A DNA stretch of 64,000 nt from JANSWP01 sp041941305. GTDB lineage: Bacteria; Bacteroidota; Bacteroidia; Chitinophagales; Saprospiraceae. Numbering within the stretch: the first letter of the stretch is position 1; every line of letters starts with the position of its first letter. Of this stretch, positions 35,488-44,120 are shown in pieces. Where the stretch lies: positions 15,233 to 79,232 of the forward strand of contig JBGTQJ010000042.1 in the NCBI GenBank assembly GCA_041941305.1, in the 5' to 3' direction. The position numbers and the translations under genes are program-made. Under the pieces are notes generated by a model. That model did no database searches and was not told where the DNA came from. It saw only the letters and a list, made by a program, of their open reading frames with translations.

Positions 35488-37680
35488 ATGCCCGACAGAG
35501 AAAACAACATAACTTTCTTGCTAAATACTTGGACAGCCGCCCTGTTGTTGCTTGTCTTTACCTGCCACCTAAATGCTCAGGAAAATCCCCTCCTGGATAG
35601 TCTTACCCAAGTTTTAAATACCGCTTCTGAAGACAGCAATAAAGTCATTTTGATGAACGATATTGCCTGGGAGTTAAAATTCGAAAACCCTCAACAGGCC
35701 AGAGTTTATCTTGATTCGGCATTATCCCTCGCTCAGGATTTGAACTTTAAAAAGGGGGAAGGAGACGCCAACAACTTTAGAGGTGTCGTTGAAGACATTC
35801 ATGGAAATAGTGAATTGGCAGTAAAATACTTCCAGCATGCATTGGCGATTCGACAAGAATTAGGGGATAAAAAAGGCGTGGCAAGACTCTACAATAATAT
35901 TGGGAATGTCCAAGACAATTTGGGCAACCAGGAAGAGTCGCTGAAAAATTATTTGGAAGCGCTCAAACTGTATGGTGAATTGGGTGATTCAGTTCGATTG
36001 GCAAGGGCTTCCTATAATTTGGCAATTTTATATGAAAATTTTGGCAACTTTCAGGCTGCCCAGGAATACATCTTGAGGTACCTGAATCTGGCGGAAAGGA
36101 ACGCAGATAGTACCGGCATAGCCAACGCGTTTAACGTAATCGGCAATATCAGAACAGAAAAAGATGATTTGGAAGCAGCCCTTGAAAATTACCAAAAAGC
36201 GCAAGTGTTACACCAATTGCTTGGCAATCAATGGGAATCAGCAACAGTTTTTAATAATATTGGAAACACCTACGATGCCATAGCAGAATCCAGAATGGAC
36301 GAAAAGGAATATGAAGGGCTCCTGCCTTATTTTGAGAATGCTATTGACAACCACATCCAGGCAATGAAGATCCGGAAAACGCTGGAAGATAAGGACGGGG
36401 AAGGAGAATCCTTCAACAATATTGGCTTGGTCTATAAAAATATGGGAAGCTATTTTCAGGAGACCGGAGCCATCACACAATCCGCTTTTTTTTGGCAAAA
36501 AGCCCTGAACTATCTGGATACCGCGTTCTATATTCGCCAGGAATTAGGTGACCAATTTGGTCTAATGGAAGTTTATAATGGATACGGAGATGTGTATAGA
36601 AGACAAGGGAAATTGCAAAAGGCATTGAATTTTACAAAACAATACCTGAAATTGGCGGAAGATTTGGCAAATGAGAAGTTTTTGCAAAATGGATTTAAAG
36701 ACCTGGCAAGAATCTATTTTCAGTTGGGTGATTATAAATCGGCATACAATTGGCGAAAAGCTTATGACGAATTGAGGTATGACAGATACAATGAACAAAG
36801 GCTCAAGGAATACGAAAGTCGAGAAGTTTTTTACAGTGACCGTCAAAAGCAATTTGAAAATGAGCGGACTTTATTGCTTCGAGATGCTCAATTAAAACAA
36901 GCAACTATATTCAGGAATTCCCTGATTGTAGGCGCTTTCGGTTTGCTTTTGTTAATCGGACTGATATACAATCGCTATCGAATCAAATCAAAATCGAATC
37001 AGGAATTGGCAGAAAAAAACGAAATCATTGAAACTGAAAGACATCGTGCAGAAGAGTTATTGTTGAATATTTTGCCATCAGAAACGGCAAATGAGCTAAA
37101 AGAACACGGCAAAGCGGCCGCAAAGAAATACGATTCGGTTACTGTATTATTTACTGACTTTCAATCTTTTACCCAAATAGCCGAAAAAATGCCACCTGAA
37201 GCCCTGGTGGCTCAATTGGATGAATGTTTCAAAGCATTTGATGAAATTGCAGAGCGGCATGGTATTGAAAAAATAAAAACCATTGGCGATTCATATATGT
37301 GTGCGGGTGGCCTACCAACACCAAATGATACACATGCAGAAGATGTCGTAAAGGCGGCAATGGAAATGCGGACATTTATGCAGCATTTTGGAGCAAAACA
37401 ACGTACAAAAGGATTGCCGGAATTCAAGACCCGATTTGGCATTCACTCTGGACCAGTCGTAGCAGGAGTTGTTGGAAGTAAGAAATTTGCATACGATATT
37501 TGGGGAGACACTGTAAATCTGGCAGCTCGAATGGAAGAAAAAAGCGAAGCGGGAAAAATCAATATTTCAAAAAATACTTACGAGTTACTCAATAACCATT
37601 TTCAATTTGAAGATAGGGGAAAGCTCATGGCCAAGAACAAAGGAGAGGTAGAGATGTTTTTTGTGGAAGAAAAAAATTGA
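35488..37680 (+). CDS. TPR-containing class III adenylate cyclase
   Basis: 730 residues. A signal-like helix (TAALLLLVFTCHLNAQ) is followed by about eight TPR units to residue 440 (for example GDKKGVARLYNNIGNVQDNL), one transmembrane helix (about 474-494), a short coiled segment and a class III cyclase domain from about 548. Metal-binding Asp residues are in VLFTDFQSF and GDSYM. The purine-specifying pair is Lys in IKTIGDSYM and Asp in YDIWGDTVN, which favours ATP over GTP, and the catalytic Arg is in NLAARME. TPRs therefore sense something in the periplasm while cAMP is made inside. The HD protein gene follows. Confidence 0.92.
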   Translation: MPDRENNITFLLNTWTAALLLLVFTCHLNAQENPLLDSLTQVLNTASEDSNKVILMNDIAWELKFENPQQARVYLDSALSLAQDLNFKKGEGDANNFRGVVEDIHGNSELAVKYFQHALAIRQELGDKKGVARLYNNIGNVQDNLGNQEESLKNYLEALKLYGELGDSVRLARASYNLAILYENFGNFQAAQEYILRYLNLAERNADSTGIANAFNVIGNIRTEKDDLEAALENYQKAQVLHQLLGNQWESATVFNNIGNTYDAIAESRMDEKEYEGLLPYFENAIDNHIQAMKIRKTLEDKDGEGESFNNIGLVYKNMGSYFQETGAITQSAFFWQKALNYLDTAFYIRQELGDQFGLMEVYNGYGDVYRRQGKLQKALNFTKQYLKLAEDLANEKFLQNGFKDLARIYFQLGDYKSAYNWRKAYDELRYDRYNEQRLKEYESREVFYSDRQKQFENERTLLLRDAQLKQATIFRNSLIVGAFGLLLLIGLIYNRYRIKSKSNQELAEKNEIIETERHRAEELLLNILPSETANELKEHGKAAAKKYDSVTVLFTDFQSFTQIAEKMPPEALVAQLDECFKAFDEIAERHGIEKIKTIGDSYMCAGGLPTPNDTHAEDVVKAAMEMRTFMQHFGAKQRTKGLPEFKTRFGIHSGPVVAGVVGSKKFAYDIWGDTVNLAARMEEKSEAGKINISKNTYELLNNHFQFEDRGKLMAKNKGEVEMFFVEEKN

Positions 37681-37706
37681 GTAATCAAAAATTAGATCAC
37701 TTTGTT

Positions 37707-37799
37707 GTCAGACGCCAGGTTGCTTCGCTGTTTGACATGTTCATCATTTGAAAATCAGATGTAGAGCAGGTCTGACAGCGAAGCGATATGACGCCTGAC
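37707..37799. repeat. Inverted repeat between the cyclase and HD genes
   Basis: 33-base arms (37707-37739, 37767-37799) are inverted near-copies sharing GTCAG-CG-CA and GCTTCGCTGT. The loop contains a smaller CATTTGA-AAATCAGATG pairing. It could terminate the cyclase transcript or be a mobile REP-like unit. It sits immediately upstream of the HD gene start. Confidence 0.6.
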
Positions 37800-37816
37800 T
37801 TCTAATAAAAAAAACC

Positions 37817-38401
37817 TTGGATTACAGGGCAGCAAAAAAATTCATATTAGACAAACTAAAGAGGGAACTGCCTGAGGTGCTCACTTATCATTGCCTGGAG
37901 CATACCCTTGATGTCTTTGAAATCACTTCTGAACTTTGTGCTGCCGAAAATATTTCTCGTTACGAAACCAGATTGCTCAAAACAGCTGCTCTATTTCACG
38001 ATTCAGGTTTTACAGAGACTTATAAGGAGCATGAGGAAAAAGGTTGTGAAATTGTCAGAAAAAATTTACCCAAATTTGGATACACTGAAACCGAAATTGA
38101 AAGAATTTGTGGGATGATCATGGCTACCAAAATCCCCCAATCTCCTAAAAACAAATTGGAGGAAATTATTTGCGATGCCGATCTGGACTATCTCGGCAGG
38201 AACGATTTTCATCCCATCGGCTCGACACTTTTTGAAGAATTCAAAGCCCATGGCGTCATAAAAAATGAAGAAGGCTGGAATCGCCTGCAGGTTGGCTTTT
38301 TAGAATCCCACCATTATTTTACTCCTACCAATATCAATCGACGGAATCCTCAGAAACAGCTGTACTTAAAGGAATTGAAGTCTATCGTTGCCAGTTATTA
38401 G
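37817..38401 (+). CDS. HD domain protein
   Basis: 194 residues starting at TTG (37817); there is no ATG near the conserved N terminus, so a TTG start is the best choice. HD-superfamily metal residues are visible: His25 in LTYHCLEH, His61-Asp62 in ALFHDSGF and the later DADLDYLG Asp. It should hydrolyse a phosphoester, probably of a nucleotide, but the substrate is unknown. It lies downstream of the TPR adenylate cyclase on the same strand, so a role in the same signal is tempting; the spacing of 136 bases with a large inverted repeat argues against simple co-transcription. Confidence 0.85.
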   Translation: MDYRAAKKFILDKLKRELPEVLTYHCLEHTLDVFEITSELCAAENISRYETRLLKTAALFHDSGFTETYKEHEEKGCEIVRKNLPKFGYTETEIERICGMIMATKIPQSPKNKLEEIICDADLDYLGRNDFHPIGSTLFEEFKAHGVIKNEEGWNRLQVGFLESHHYFTPTNINRRNPQKQLYLKELKSIVASY

Positions 38402-38506
38402 TATTTCGCACTAAAAAAAAAGTTAAAAAAAATTTAATAAGATGGCAGCGTTTCCGAACGGTAGTTCGTATTTATTCCGGTTTAAAGAAATAGGCGTTAA
38501 AATCAG

Positions 38507-38591
38507 AGAGCAGCCTTCGATTTACTCTCACTAGTAGAAGCAATCACAGAATTGCTCATGTTGGACTTAAAAAGATTCTGAAGGCTGCTCT
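38507..38591. other. Structured intergenic element, candidate small RNA or terminator
   Basis: AGAGCAGCCTTC (38507-38518) pairs perfectly with GAAGGCTGCTCT (38580-38591). The 61-base interior holds a second hairpin AGCAAT (38539-38544) with ATTGCT (38551-38556). The bases after the outer stem (TCTTTAAAC) give only a weak T-tract. It lies between the HD gene and the integrase remnant. Confidence 0.4.
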
Positions 38592-38677
38592 TCTTTAAAC
38601 ATCCATCCACAACTTTTTGATTTCCATAATCTTACCTATGTTTTAGAGTTTTCTGTGTGACAGTTTTGTGACTGTTT

Positions 38678-38920
38678 ATGAGAAAACTTACAATGACAAG
38701 GAAAAAAAAATTTATTCCTGCCTTCCTGCCTGCACGCCTGGTTAAAGGAAAAAACAGATGGTACATCGAGCTTTATCAGCGGGAAAAACGCTTTCAACTC
38801 ACTTTTTCATTAAACAGGATCCACAATTTGCCACTCAGAGAAATGAGGGGAAAAGAAATATGTGAGAAAATAAAAAAAGATCAATCTCAAAAAATTCTGA
38901 GGGCAACCAAAAATCTTTGA
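38678..38920 (+). pseudogene. N-terminal arm-binding part of a tyrosine integrase
   Basis: 80 residues. KFIPAFLPARLVKGKNRWYI followed by FQLTFSLNRIHNLPLREMRG resembles the N-terminal arm-binding segment of Bacteroidota site-specific integrases, in which an RWYIEFY motif precedes 'INxNRIKDLxER'. The core-binding and catalytic (R-H-R-Y) domains are absent: the frame stops after LRATKNL at a terminator-like hairpin. It may be a relic of an integrase or a small protein derived from one. There is no other recombinase gene nearby to complete it. Confidence 0.45.
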
Positions 38921-38930
38921 TTGCCCTTTA
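38900..38930 (+). terminator. Terminator overlapping the integrase remnant stop
   Basis: AGGGCAA (38900-38906) pairs with TTGCCCT (38921-38927), extended to 10 positions with one mismatch, then TTTAA. The stop codon at 38918-38920 lies in the loop. Confidence 0.5.
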
Positions 38931-39182
38931 ATCAGAAATACGGAAATAATTACAAATAGAGAATTTAATGGTCTTTTGGTGTTAAGCTTACTCTGATTAT
39001 GAGGTTTTTCAGCATTCACCTATAAGGAAGTTATTCTTAAATCGAATTTTCTATTCAAATCTATACTGTATTGCCAAAAAAATGAAGAATGAAATGAAGG
39101 ATGGTTGAAAGGAAGTGATAGATGGTATATTTGAAAAAAAGATGAATTAAAATTATTCATGGTAGGGCTTTATTCATCTATT

Positions 39183-42100
39183 TTATTCTGGAATAAATAA
39201 CTTAAGAATCACTCTTGTTCCAATTGCTTTTTGGTTTTCGTTCTTCAAATCGATAATTTTTAGTTCAGAAGAGATACTATATAGTTTTTCCAAAATTGCA
39301 ATTCGATCTTTGGTAATGTTTAGTCCTAGTGATTTGTGTTTTGGAACAAAGCGACTTTTAAGTTTTTGGGATTCTTCTCTACCAACTCCATTGTCTTCAA
39401 TTGTAAACTGCAGGAATTGAGGGAATTGTTCGACTTTAACAATTAATAACCCTTCTCTCCCAGTTTTATGCCTTAATCCATGCCAAATGCTATTTTCAAT
39501 AAATGGTTGTAGAAGCATAGGAGGTACTTCAACAAAGTCAATTTTTAAATTTTTCGATAATATTATTTCATAATCAAATTTATTTTTGAATCGTAATTTT
39601 TCAATTTCTATGAACAGCCTATTTGCTTCAATTTCTTTGGAGAGTTTTACTTTTTTTGATCTGGAATTATTCAAAATCACTCTAATTAACGAAGCAAACT
39701 TGGTTAAGTAGTCTGTGGCAGTTTTTGCATCATTTTCTAACATATACCCTTTTATGGAATTGAGACAATTAAATAGAAAATGAGGATTCATTTGAGACCT
39801 TAATGCAGTTAATTCTAATTCTGCAATTTTTTTATTGAATTCAGTTTTTAACGATTCGGCTTTTCTAATTTGTTTAATTCGGTACCGGTAAATTCTCCAG
39901 CTACTGCTGAGGAGTATTAAAATAACTATAGTAATGAACCATCCAGTCTTCCAAAACGGAGAGGTTATTACAACATCCAGCTTGATAGATATATCATTAG
40001 AACTTTCAATTTGAGTTCCAGTTTTTACTACAAAACTGTACTTTCCAGGAGGCAATTTTGAATATGTAGCTTGATGAATTCCCTTCGTTTCAATCCAATT
40101 CGGATCATGTCCTTCCAATGAATAATAAGATTTGTTTTCAGAAGGATTGATGAAATTTAGAATTGCCCATTCAATTGTGAAGGAATTTTGGTCATGTTTT
40201 AATTTAATAGCTTTGGTATGATTAATAGTGTTTTTTAAAATGCCTCCACCCACCTTTAAAGGCTTTTCAAACAGTTTAAAATCAGTAAAACAAAGGTTAG
40301 AGAGGGTCTTCTTTCTGATAATTTTCTCAGGATTAAATTTGAATATATTCTCTTTTGTGGCAAACAAAAATTCTCCACTTAAATTTTTTACCATTTTAGT
40401 ATTAGGAGTTAGTCCTGATAATTCTGGCACGTTTAAAAAACGCTTGCTCTTTATATCAAAAATAGTGAACCCTTTTTCAGTAAGTAGCCAGAGGTTTCCT
40501 ATGCCATCTTCTAAAATTTGCTTTATAGAATTATGGGGTAAGCCATTTTTATCTGTGTAAGAAGCTTTTATTTTTGGGACTCTCTTACCAGCTTGCCTTT
40601 CGGTAATTTTAGTTGAGCCATCACTATTGGTTTTTGTGGTTGTTATTTGAACATTCTCACTCAGAACATCTATTAATAACAATCCATTTTTCCTTGTTCC
40701 TGCCCAAATTCTTTTTTCAGAGTCTCTATATAAGTCTAGTATTGAATAGCCAAAAAGGTAATTCTCTAAACCTAGATTATTTTTTTCGTCTAATACATTA
40801 ATTCCATTTAGATTATGTCCGGAAAAAATAATGTTTTGTTGTTCAATTAAAATATCATTTGGATGTGAAAAATATAGTCTTGGAAAGCTTGATGCTCGAG
40901 TACCTTTGCCCTCTTGAGTGTTTGGATTATATCTATAAATTGCTTTACCATCTAAAAACCAAATAATCCCACTCGAATCAATATCAAAAATATCACCTCG
41001 GAGAAAAGGATAATACTCAATAAATCTGTCATTATTTTCTTCAAAGGCGAATAATCCTTTATTAGAAAGAACCCATAGATTACCACTATTATCTATAGAC
41101 AATTTTTTAAAACTTATAGTTGATTGTGTACTATATTTGGAAATCAAACTTGGGTGATTAGTATAATCTTTAAGCTTGCCCTCTTCCTGATCCATCCTAT
41201 ACAAGTTTCCAAATTTGTTAAAAAACCAAATGAAATTATACTTATCTACCCCAATATCAACAATCTCATTTGAGGTCATTTGATCGGAATACGGAGATAA
41301 ATTCCTCACATTTTTATTATTTAAATTTATCTTTATAACACCTTGGTTATTAGTGCCTAGCCATATAGATCCATTACTGTCCTTTATTATATCAAAAACG
41401 CCAAATTCGGCTGTTTCTTCTGAAATATCGAAATTTGGAATTAATTCAGATAAAGTGAATTTTTCACTATAACTTAAATTGTGAGGAGGAATTGAAAGGT
41501 GATAAATCTCTCCTTTTGGGGAACTGATCCAAACTGATTTTAAATCAACTTGAAAAATTCTACTTTCATTTAAAGATATTTCTAGTTCCTCTGAGATTCT
41601 TACTGAAACTTGTGTATTTGAGTTAAAACTTTCAAGATAAACCTTATAATTATCACTTTTACAAATTAAAAAATTACCTGGATGATATTCAAAAATGGAG
41701 GATATCCCATTTCCAAAGCTTTCAGGAAATGCAAAAGAAACATTCATATTCTCAAAACTTACTAGGTTACCTTCTTTATCATTACTGGCTATAAGTTTTT
41801 CTAAACCTAAATAAGATGTAACCCATAATTCGTTTTTGTTATCCGTATAAATTTCTGTTATTGAATTATCTACATTCCCTGGATCCAATCTATCAAATTC
41901 TTTTAAACTATATCTATCATATCGTTTAATTGATACTTCATCATCACCATAAAAAAATAACCTAAATAAACCATTGTTAGTACCGCACCAAATATTATCG
42001 AATTTGTCCTCATTTATTGAGGTAATCCTATCAAATGCTTCTTTATTATCACGTTGGAAAGTAAAATCAATAAGGTAAACAGAAAATTTTTCAGTTTTAG

Positions 42101-42473
42101 GATTAAATTTTATTAAACCATGCAAAAAAGTTCCAATCCATATGTTCCCTTTTCTATCAATAAATAATGATTTGATTTCTAAATTCTTTGAAAATACCTG
42201 ATTATCTACAGGAAGGGGATAGTCTTTAAATTTAATTCCATCATATCTAGCCAAACCATTCTTGGTACCAAACCACAAGAAACCGTGATTATCCTGAACT
42301 ATCACTTGAACATTATTACTTGGAATTCCATCATGAACTGTGATATTTTCAGAGTAGTAATAGTAATGTTGTCCAATAGCAAAAGGACTATTAAAAATTA
42401 ATAATAACCAGAATATCCATTGATTAATTTTCATATTTAAATCCTCCAAAAAAGATTGGAATTGGATGGTCAA
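39183..42473 (-). CDS. Two-component propeller sensor histidine kinase, LytS/YehU type
   Basis: 1096 residues. A signal peptide (FWLLLIFNSPFAIGQ) precedes about 14 two-component-propeller blades (GFLWFGTKNGLARYDG, GNIWIGTFLHGLIKF, GSIWLGTNNQGVIKIN) that form a periplasmic sensor. A Y_Y_Y domain follows (YSLEGHDPNWIETKG ... LPPGKYSFVVK). Then one transmembrane helix (about 850-870) and a LytS-type kinase: MNPHFLFNCLNSIKG with His898 as phospho-acceptor, PFIENSIWHGLRHK and DNGVGREESQ. It belongs to a pair with the LytTR regulator 11 bases upstream. The ligand is probably a polymer or saccharide product; that is inference from relatives. Confidence 0.93.
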   Translation of the reverse strand: MTIQFQSFLEDLNMKINQWIFWLLLIFNSPFAIGQHYYYYSENITVHDGIPSNNVQVIVQDNHGFLWFGTKNGLARYDGIKFKDYPLPVDNQVFSKNLEIKSLFIDRKGNIWIGTFLHGLIKFNPKTEKFSVYLIDFTFQRDNKEAFDRITSINEDKFDNIWCGTNNGLFRLFFYGDDEVSIKRYDRYSLKEFDRLDPGNVDNSITEIYTDNKNELWVTSYLGLEKLIASNDKEGNLVSFENMNVSFAFPESFGNGISSIFEYHPGNFLICKSDNYKVYLESFNSNTQVSVRISEELEISLNESRIFQVDLKSVWISSPKGEIYHLSIPPHNLSYSEKFTLSELIPNFDISEETAEFGVFDIIKDSNGSIWLGTNNQGVIKINLNNKNVRNLSPYSDQMTSNEIVDIGVDKYNFIWFFNKFGNLYRMDQEEGKLKDYTNHPSLISKYSTQSTISFKKLSIDNSGNLWVLSNKGLFAFEENNDRFIEYYPFLRGDIFDIDSSGIIWFLDGKAIYRYNPNTQEGKGTRASSFPRLYFSHPNDILIEQQNIIFSGHNLNGINVLDEKNNLGLENYLFGYSILDLYRDSEKRIWAGTRKNGLLLIDVLSENVQITTTKTNSDGSTKITERQAGKRVPKIKASYTDKNGLPHNSIKQILEDGIGNLWLLTEKGFTIFDIKSKRFLNVPELSGLTPNTKMVKNLSGEFLFATKENIFKFNPEKIIRKKTLSNLCFTDFKLFEKPLKVGGGILKNTINHTKAIKLKHDQNSFTIEWAILNFINPSENKSYYSLEGHDPNWIETKGIHQATYSKLPPGKYSFVVKTGTQIESSNDISIKLDVVITSPFWKTGWFITIVILILLSSSWRIYRYRIKQIRKAESLKTEFNKKIAELELTALRSQMNPHFLFNCLNSIKGYMLENDAKTATDYLTKFASLIRVILNNSRSKKVKLSKEIEANRLFIEIEKLRFKNKFDYEIILSKNLKIDFVEVPPMLLQPFIENSIWHGLRHKTGREGLLIVKVEQFPQFLQFTIEDNGVGREESQKLKSRFVPKHKSLGLNITKDRIAILEKLYSISSELKIIDLKNENQKAIGTRVILKLFIPE

Positions 42474-42484
42474 TAGAATTTTTA

Positions 42485-43231
42485 TTATTTAATAAGGCTT
42501 AAGATTTCCTCCTTTTTACTGCGTGAAACATTAACCTTATCGCCATTACTCATCACCAAATATCCCCCATCTGATTTTACATACTCGCTTACTTCATTCA
42601 GGTTGATTATGTATTGATTATGGACTCGATTGAAATGGTAATTACAAAGTGACTCTTCCAGCTCAATAAGTGGAATAGAGGTATAAATCCGTTTATTATT
42701 CTTTAAAAAAACCCTTGAATAATTTCCGTCAGATTGGCAGTAAATAATATTTGAAAACTCAGCAAGGATTAATCTGTCAGATGAGGGCAAAGCGATCCTT
42801 TTAACATTATTCGTTTCAACATCTTTCAATTGACCTAAAATGAATTCTATATGTTTTGGAGCTATTCTTTTCCTGCCTTCAAAGTAAACTTTGCTCACTG
42901 CTTCTTTAAGCTGTTTTTCATCAATAGGTTTCAACAAATAATCCACAGCACTAATCCTAAAAGCCTCAACTGCATATTTATCATAAGCCGTAGTAAATAT
43001 GACATCAAAATTAACTGGTTGGGCTAATTCAAGCATTTCAAATCCATTCATATATGGCATGTCAATATCCAGGAATACTACATCTGGTTTAAATTGCTTA
43101 ATTGCTTTCAATCCGCTTTTACCTGAGTCGCATTGACAGATAATCTCAATTTCAGGGCATTGTTTCTGGATAAGTAAAGCAAGTGTTTTTATGCAATCTA
43201 CTTCATCATCTATGATTATGGCTTTTAGCAT
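42485..43231 (-). CDS. LytTR-family response regulator
   Basis: About 248 residues from the ATG at 43231, which opens the receiver domain directly (LKAIIIDDEVDCIKT); an ATG at 43255 would add eight residues. The receiver has DDE at 8-10, Asp55 in VVFLDIDMP as acceptor, and TTAYDKYAVEAFR and DYLLKPID. The C terminus is a LytTR DNA-binding domain (IIYCQSDGNYSRVFL, FNRVHNQYIINLNEV). It precedes the sensor kinase in one operon, with kinase and regulator separated by 11 bases. Confidence 0.93.
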   Translation of the reverse strand: MLKAIIIDDEVDCIKTLALLIQKQCPEIEIICQCDSGKSGLKAIKQFKPDVVFLDIDMPYMNGFEMLELAQPVNFDVIFTTAYDKYAVEAFRISAVDYLLKPIDEKQLKEAVSKVYFEGRKRIAPKHIEFILGQLKDVETNNVKRIALPSSDRLILAEFSNIIYCQSDGNYSRVFLKNNKRIYTSIPLIELEESLCNYHFNRVHNQYIINLNEVSEYVKSDGGYLVMSNGDKVNVSRSKKEEILSLIK

Positions 43232-43296
43232 TTTGAAATATTTAAATCGATTCATTCAAATTGAAGAATTAATTTATTACCAAAATATGGGTCAAA

Positions 43297-43304
43297 CAAA
43301 TATA
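43297..43304 (-). promoter_or_regulatory. Bacteroidota -7 box for the LytTR-LytS operon
   Basis: The minus strand reads TATATTTG, an exact TAnnTTTG match, 66 bases before the ATG at 43231. No TTG is found at 17-23 bases upstream. Confidence 0.4.
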
Positions 43305-43465
43305 GTTTGAAGAATGGAGGGTATAAAATGATAATTAGGTAGTTGTGAAGTTTAATTTGAAAGAATTGAATGTGGTAAACGGAAAATCATATTCCTTGAA
43401 AACGGATATTTCTAATCACTTTTTATACTATTCTATTTTATGGCGGTTTTGATAATTCCTATTTT

Positions 43466-43720
43466 TCAATCCACCATCAAAGGCGGCGGCAACGCCATCC
43501 AAAAAGTAGCTCCAGGATCCTCAAACTTCATCTCAAAAAGAGCAAAGAGCTTTTTCGTGCTATTTAACACGCCAAACTTCGGTCGAAAATTCGGATCGGC
43601 ACCTTTATGAAGCAAGTTGTTTATTTCTCCAATGGCTTTCAAGCCTTCTTTTTCAACAAGCAGTCGCAGTTTTTCATTGAGCTGGGTTTGAATCTGGTGT
43701 TTTTTTAGTGTGTTTTCCAT
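43466..43720 (-). CDS. Small cassette-borne protein with GADPN motif
   Basis: 84 residues. The middle reads GEINNLLHKGADPNFRPKFG, like one ankyrin repeat unit (LLxxGADPN); the C-terminal half is not recognised, and the end FWMALPPPLMVD lies in GC-rich sequence. The start is about 30 bases inside the attC-like core site at 43748-43755, the short leader expected for an integron cassette gene. On this reading it is the left-most cassette of the array. The far end of the cassette is not recognised. It may be a fragment of a longer repeat protein. Confidence 0.4.
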   Translation of the reverse strand: MENTLKKHQIQTQLNEKLRLLVEKEGLKAIGEINNLLHKGADPNFRPKFGVLNSTKKLFALFEMKFEDPGATFWMALPPPLMVD

Positions 43721-43747
43721 GAATCTTAGTTACGTTTTCATCAATGG

Positions 43748-43781
43748 AGCATAACGGGCACGGCTCGGCGGCGTGCGAGGC
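43748..43781 (-). repeat. attC-like site A, partial
   Basis: The core AGCATAACG (43748-43756) is followed by a small hairpin GCACG...CGTGC and then by group II intron sequence. It is the right-hand core of the left-most cassette. The other half of the site is the TATGGGC that follows the intron remnant at 44121. The region is too damaged to fold as a complete site. Confidence 0.5.
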
Positions 43782-44120
43782 GAACCGCCGTATTCGCGAA
43801 CCAGCCTGCCCCCTTTGGGGAACGTACGGTGGTGTAGCTTGCCCCTTTGGGGCAGGGGTGATTGGTTCTAAAAATATGCTCTGTGATTTTTTTCAAATTC
43901 AAGTTCAAGACCAAGTTCAAGCCCAAGAATTGAAATTGAACTTGGTCTTGAACTTGAACTTTCAGGAATTTAGAAGAAAAAAACCTGCATAATCCTTTAG
44001 CACATCATGAAAATAATAGAACCAATCAACCCTGCCTTTGGGGAGAGCTCTGCTATAGTGAACGACACCTTTGCCCGTTGGGTAGGTTTAAATGTCAATC
44101 GCTATTCCTTGCCACTCGAT
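43782..44120 (+). ncRNA. Group IIC intron, 3' remnant at attC site A
   Basis: GAACCGCCGTATTCGCGAACC, then TACGGTGGTGT, is a domain V-like hairpin (43782-43835), interrupted in its loop by a CTGCCCCCTTTGGGG insertion. At the 3' end, CTTTGCC..., GGTAGGTTTAAA and CTTGCCACTCGAT match domain VI and the 3' end of the other two introns (45983-46052, 48178-48247). No 5' end GTGTG or domain I is found, so only domains V-VI remain. The intron ends at 44120, after which TATGGGC of the next cassette begins. Confidence 0.6.
43899..43957. repeat. 22-bp perfect palindrome arms
   Basis: 43899-43920 is exactly complementary to 43936-43957, built of CAAGTTCAAG-type words, with a 15-base loop. It lies inside the intron A remnant, between the domain V-like hairpin and the domain VI-like end. 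Confidence 0.85.

Noticed and set aside
37817..38401. HD protein as a cAMP phosphodiesterase
   Set aside because: The HD motif alone does not define a substrate; adjacency to a cyclase is only suggestive.
43744..43992. Plus-strand frame across site A
   Set aside because: It covers attC and intron domain V sequence, which explains the GC-rich run without coding.
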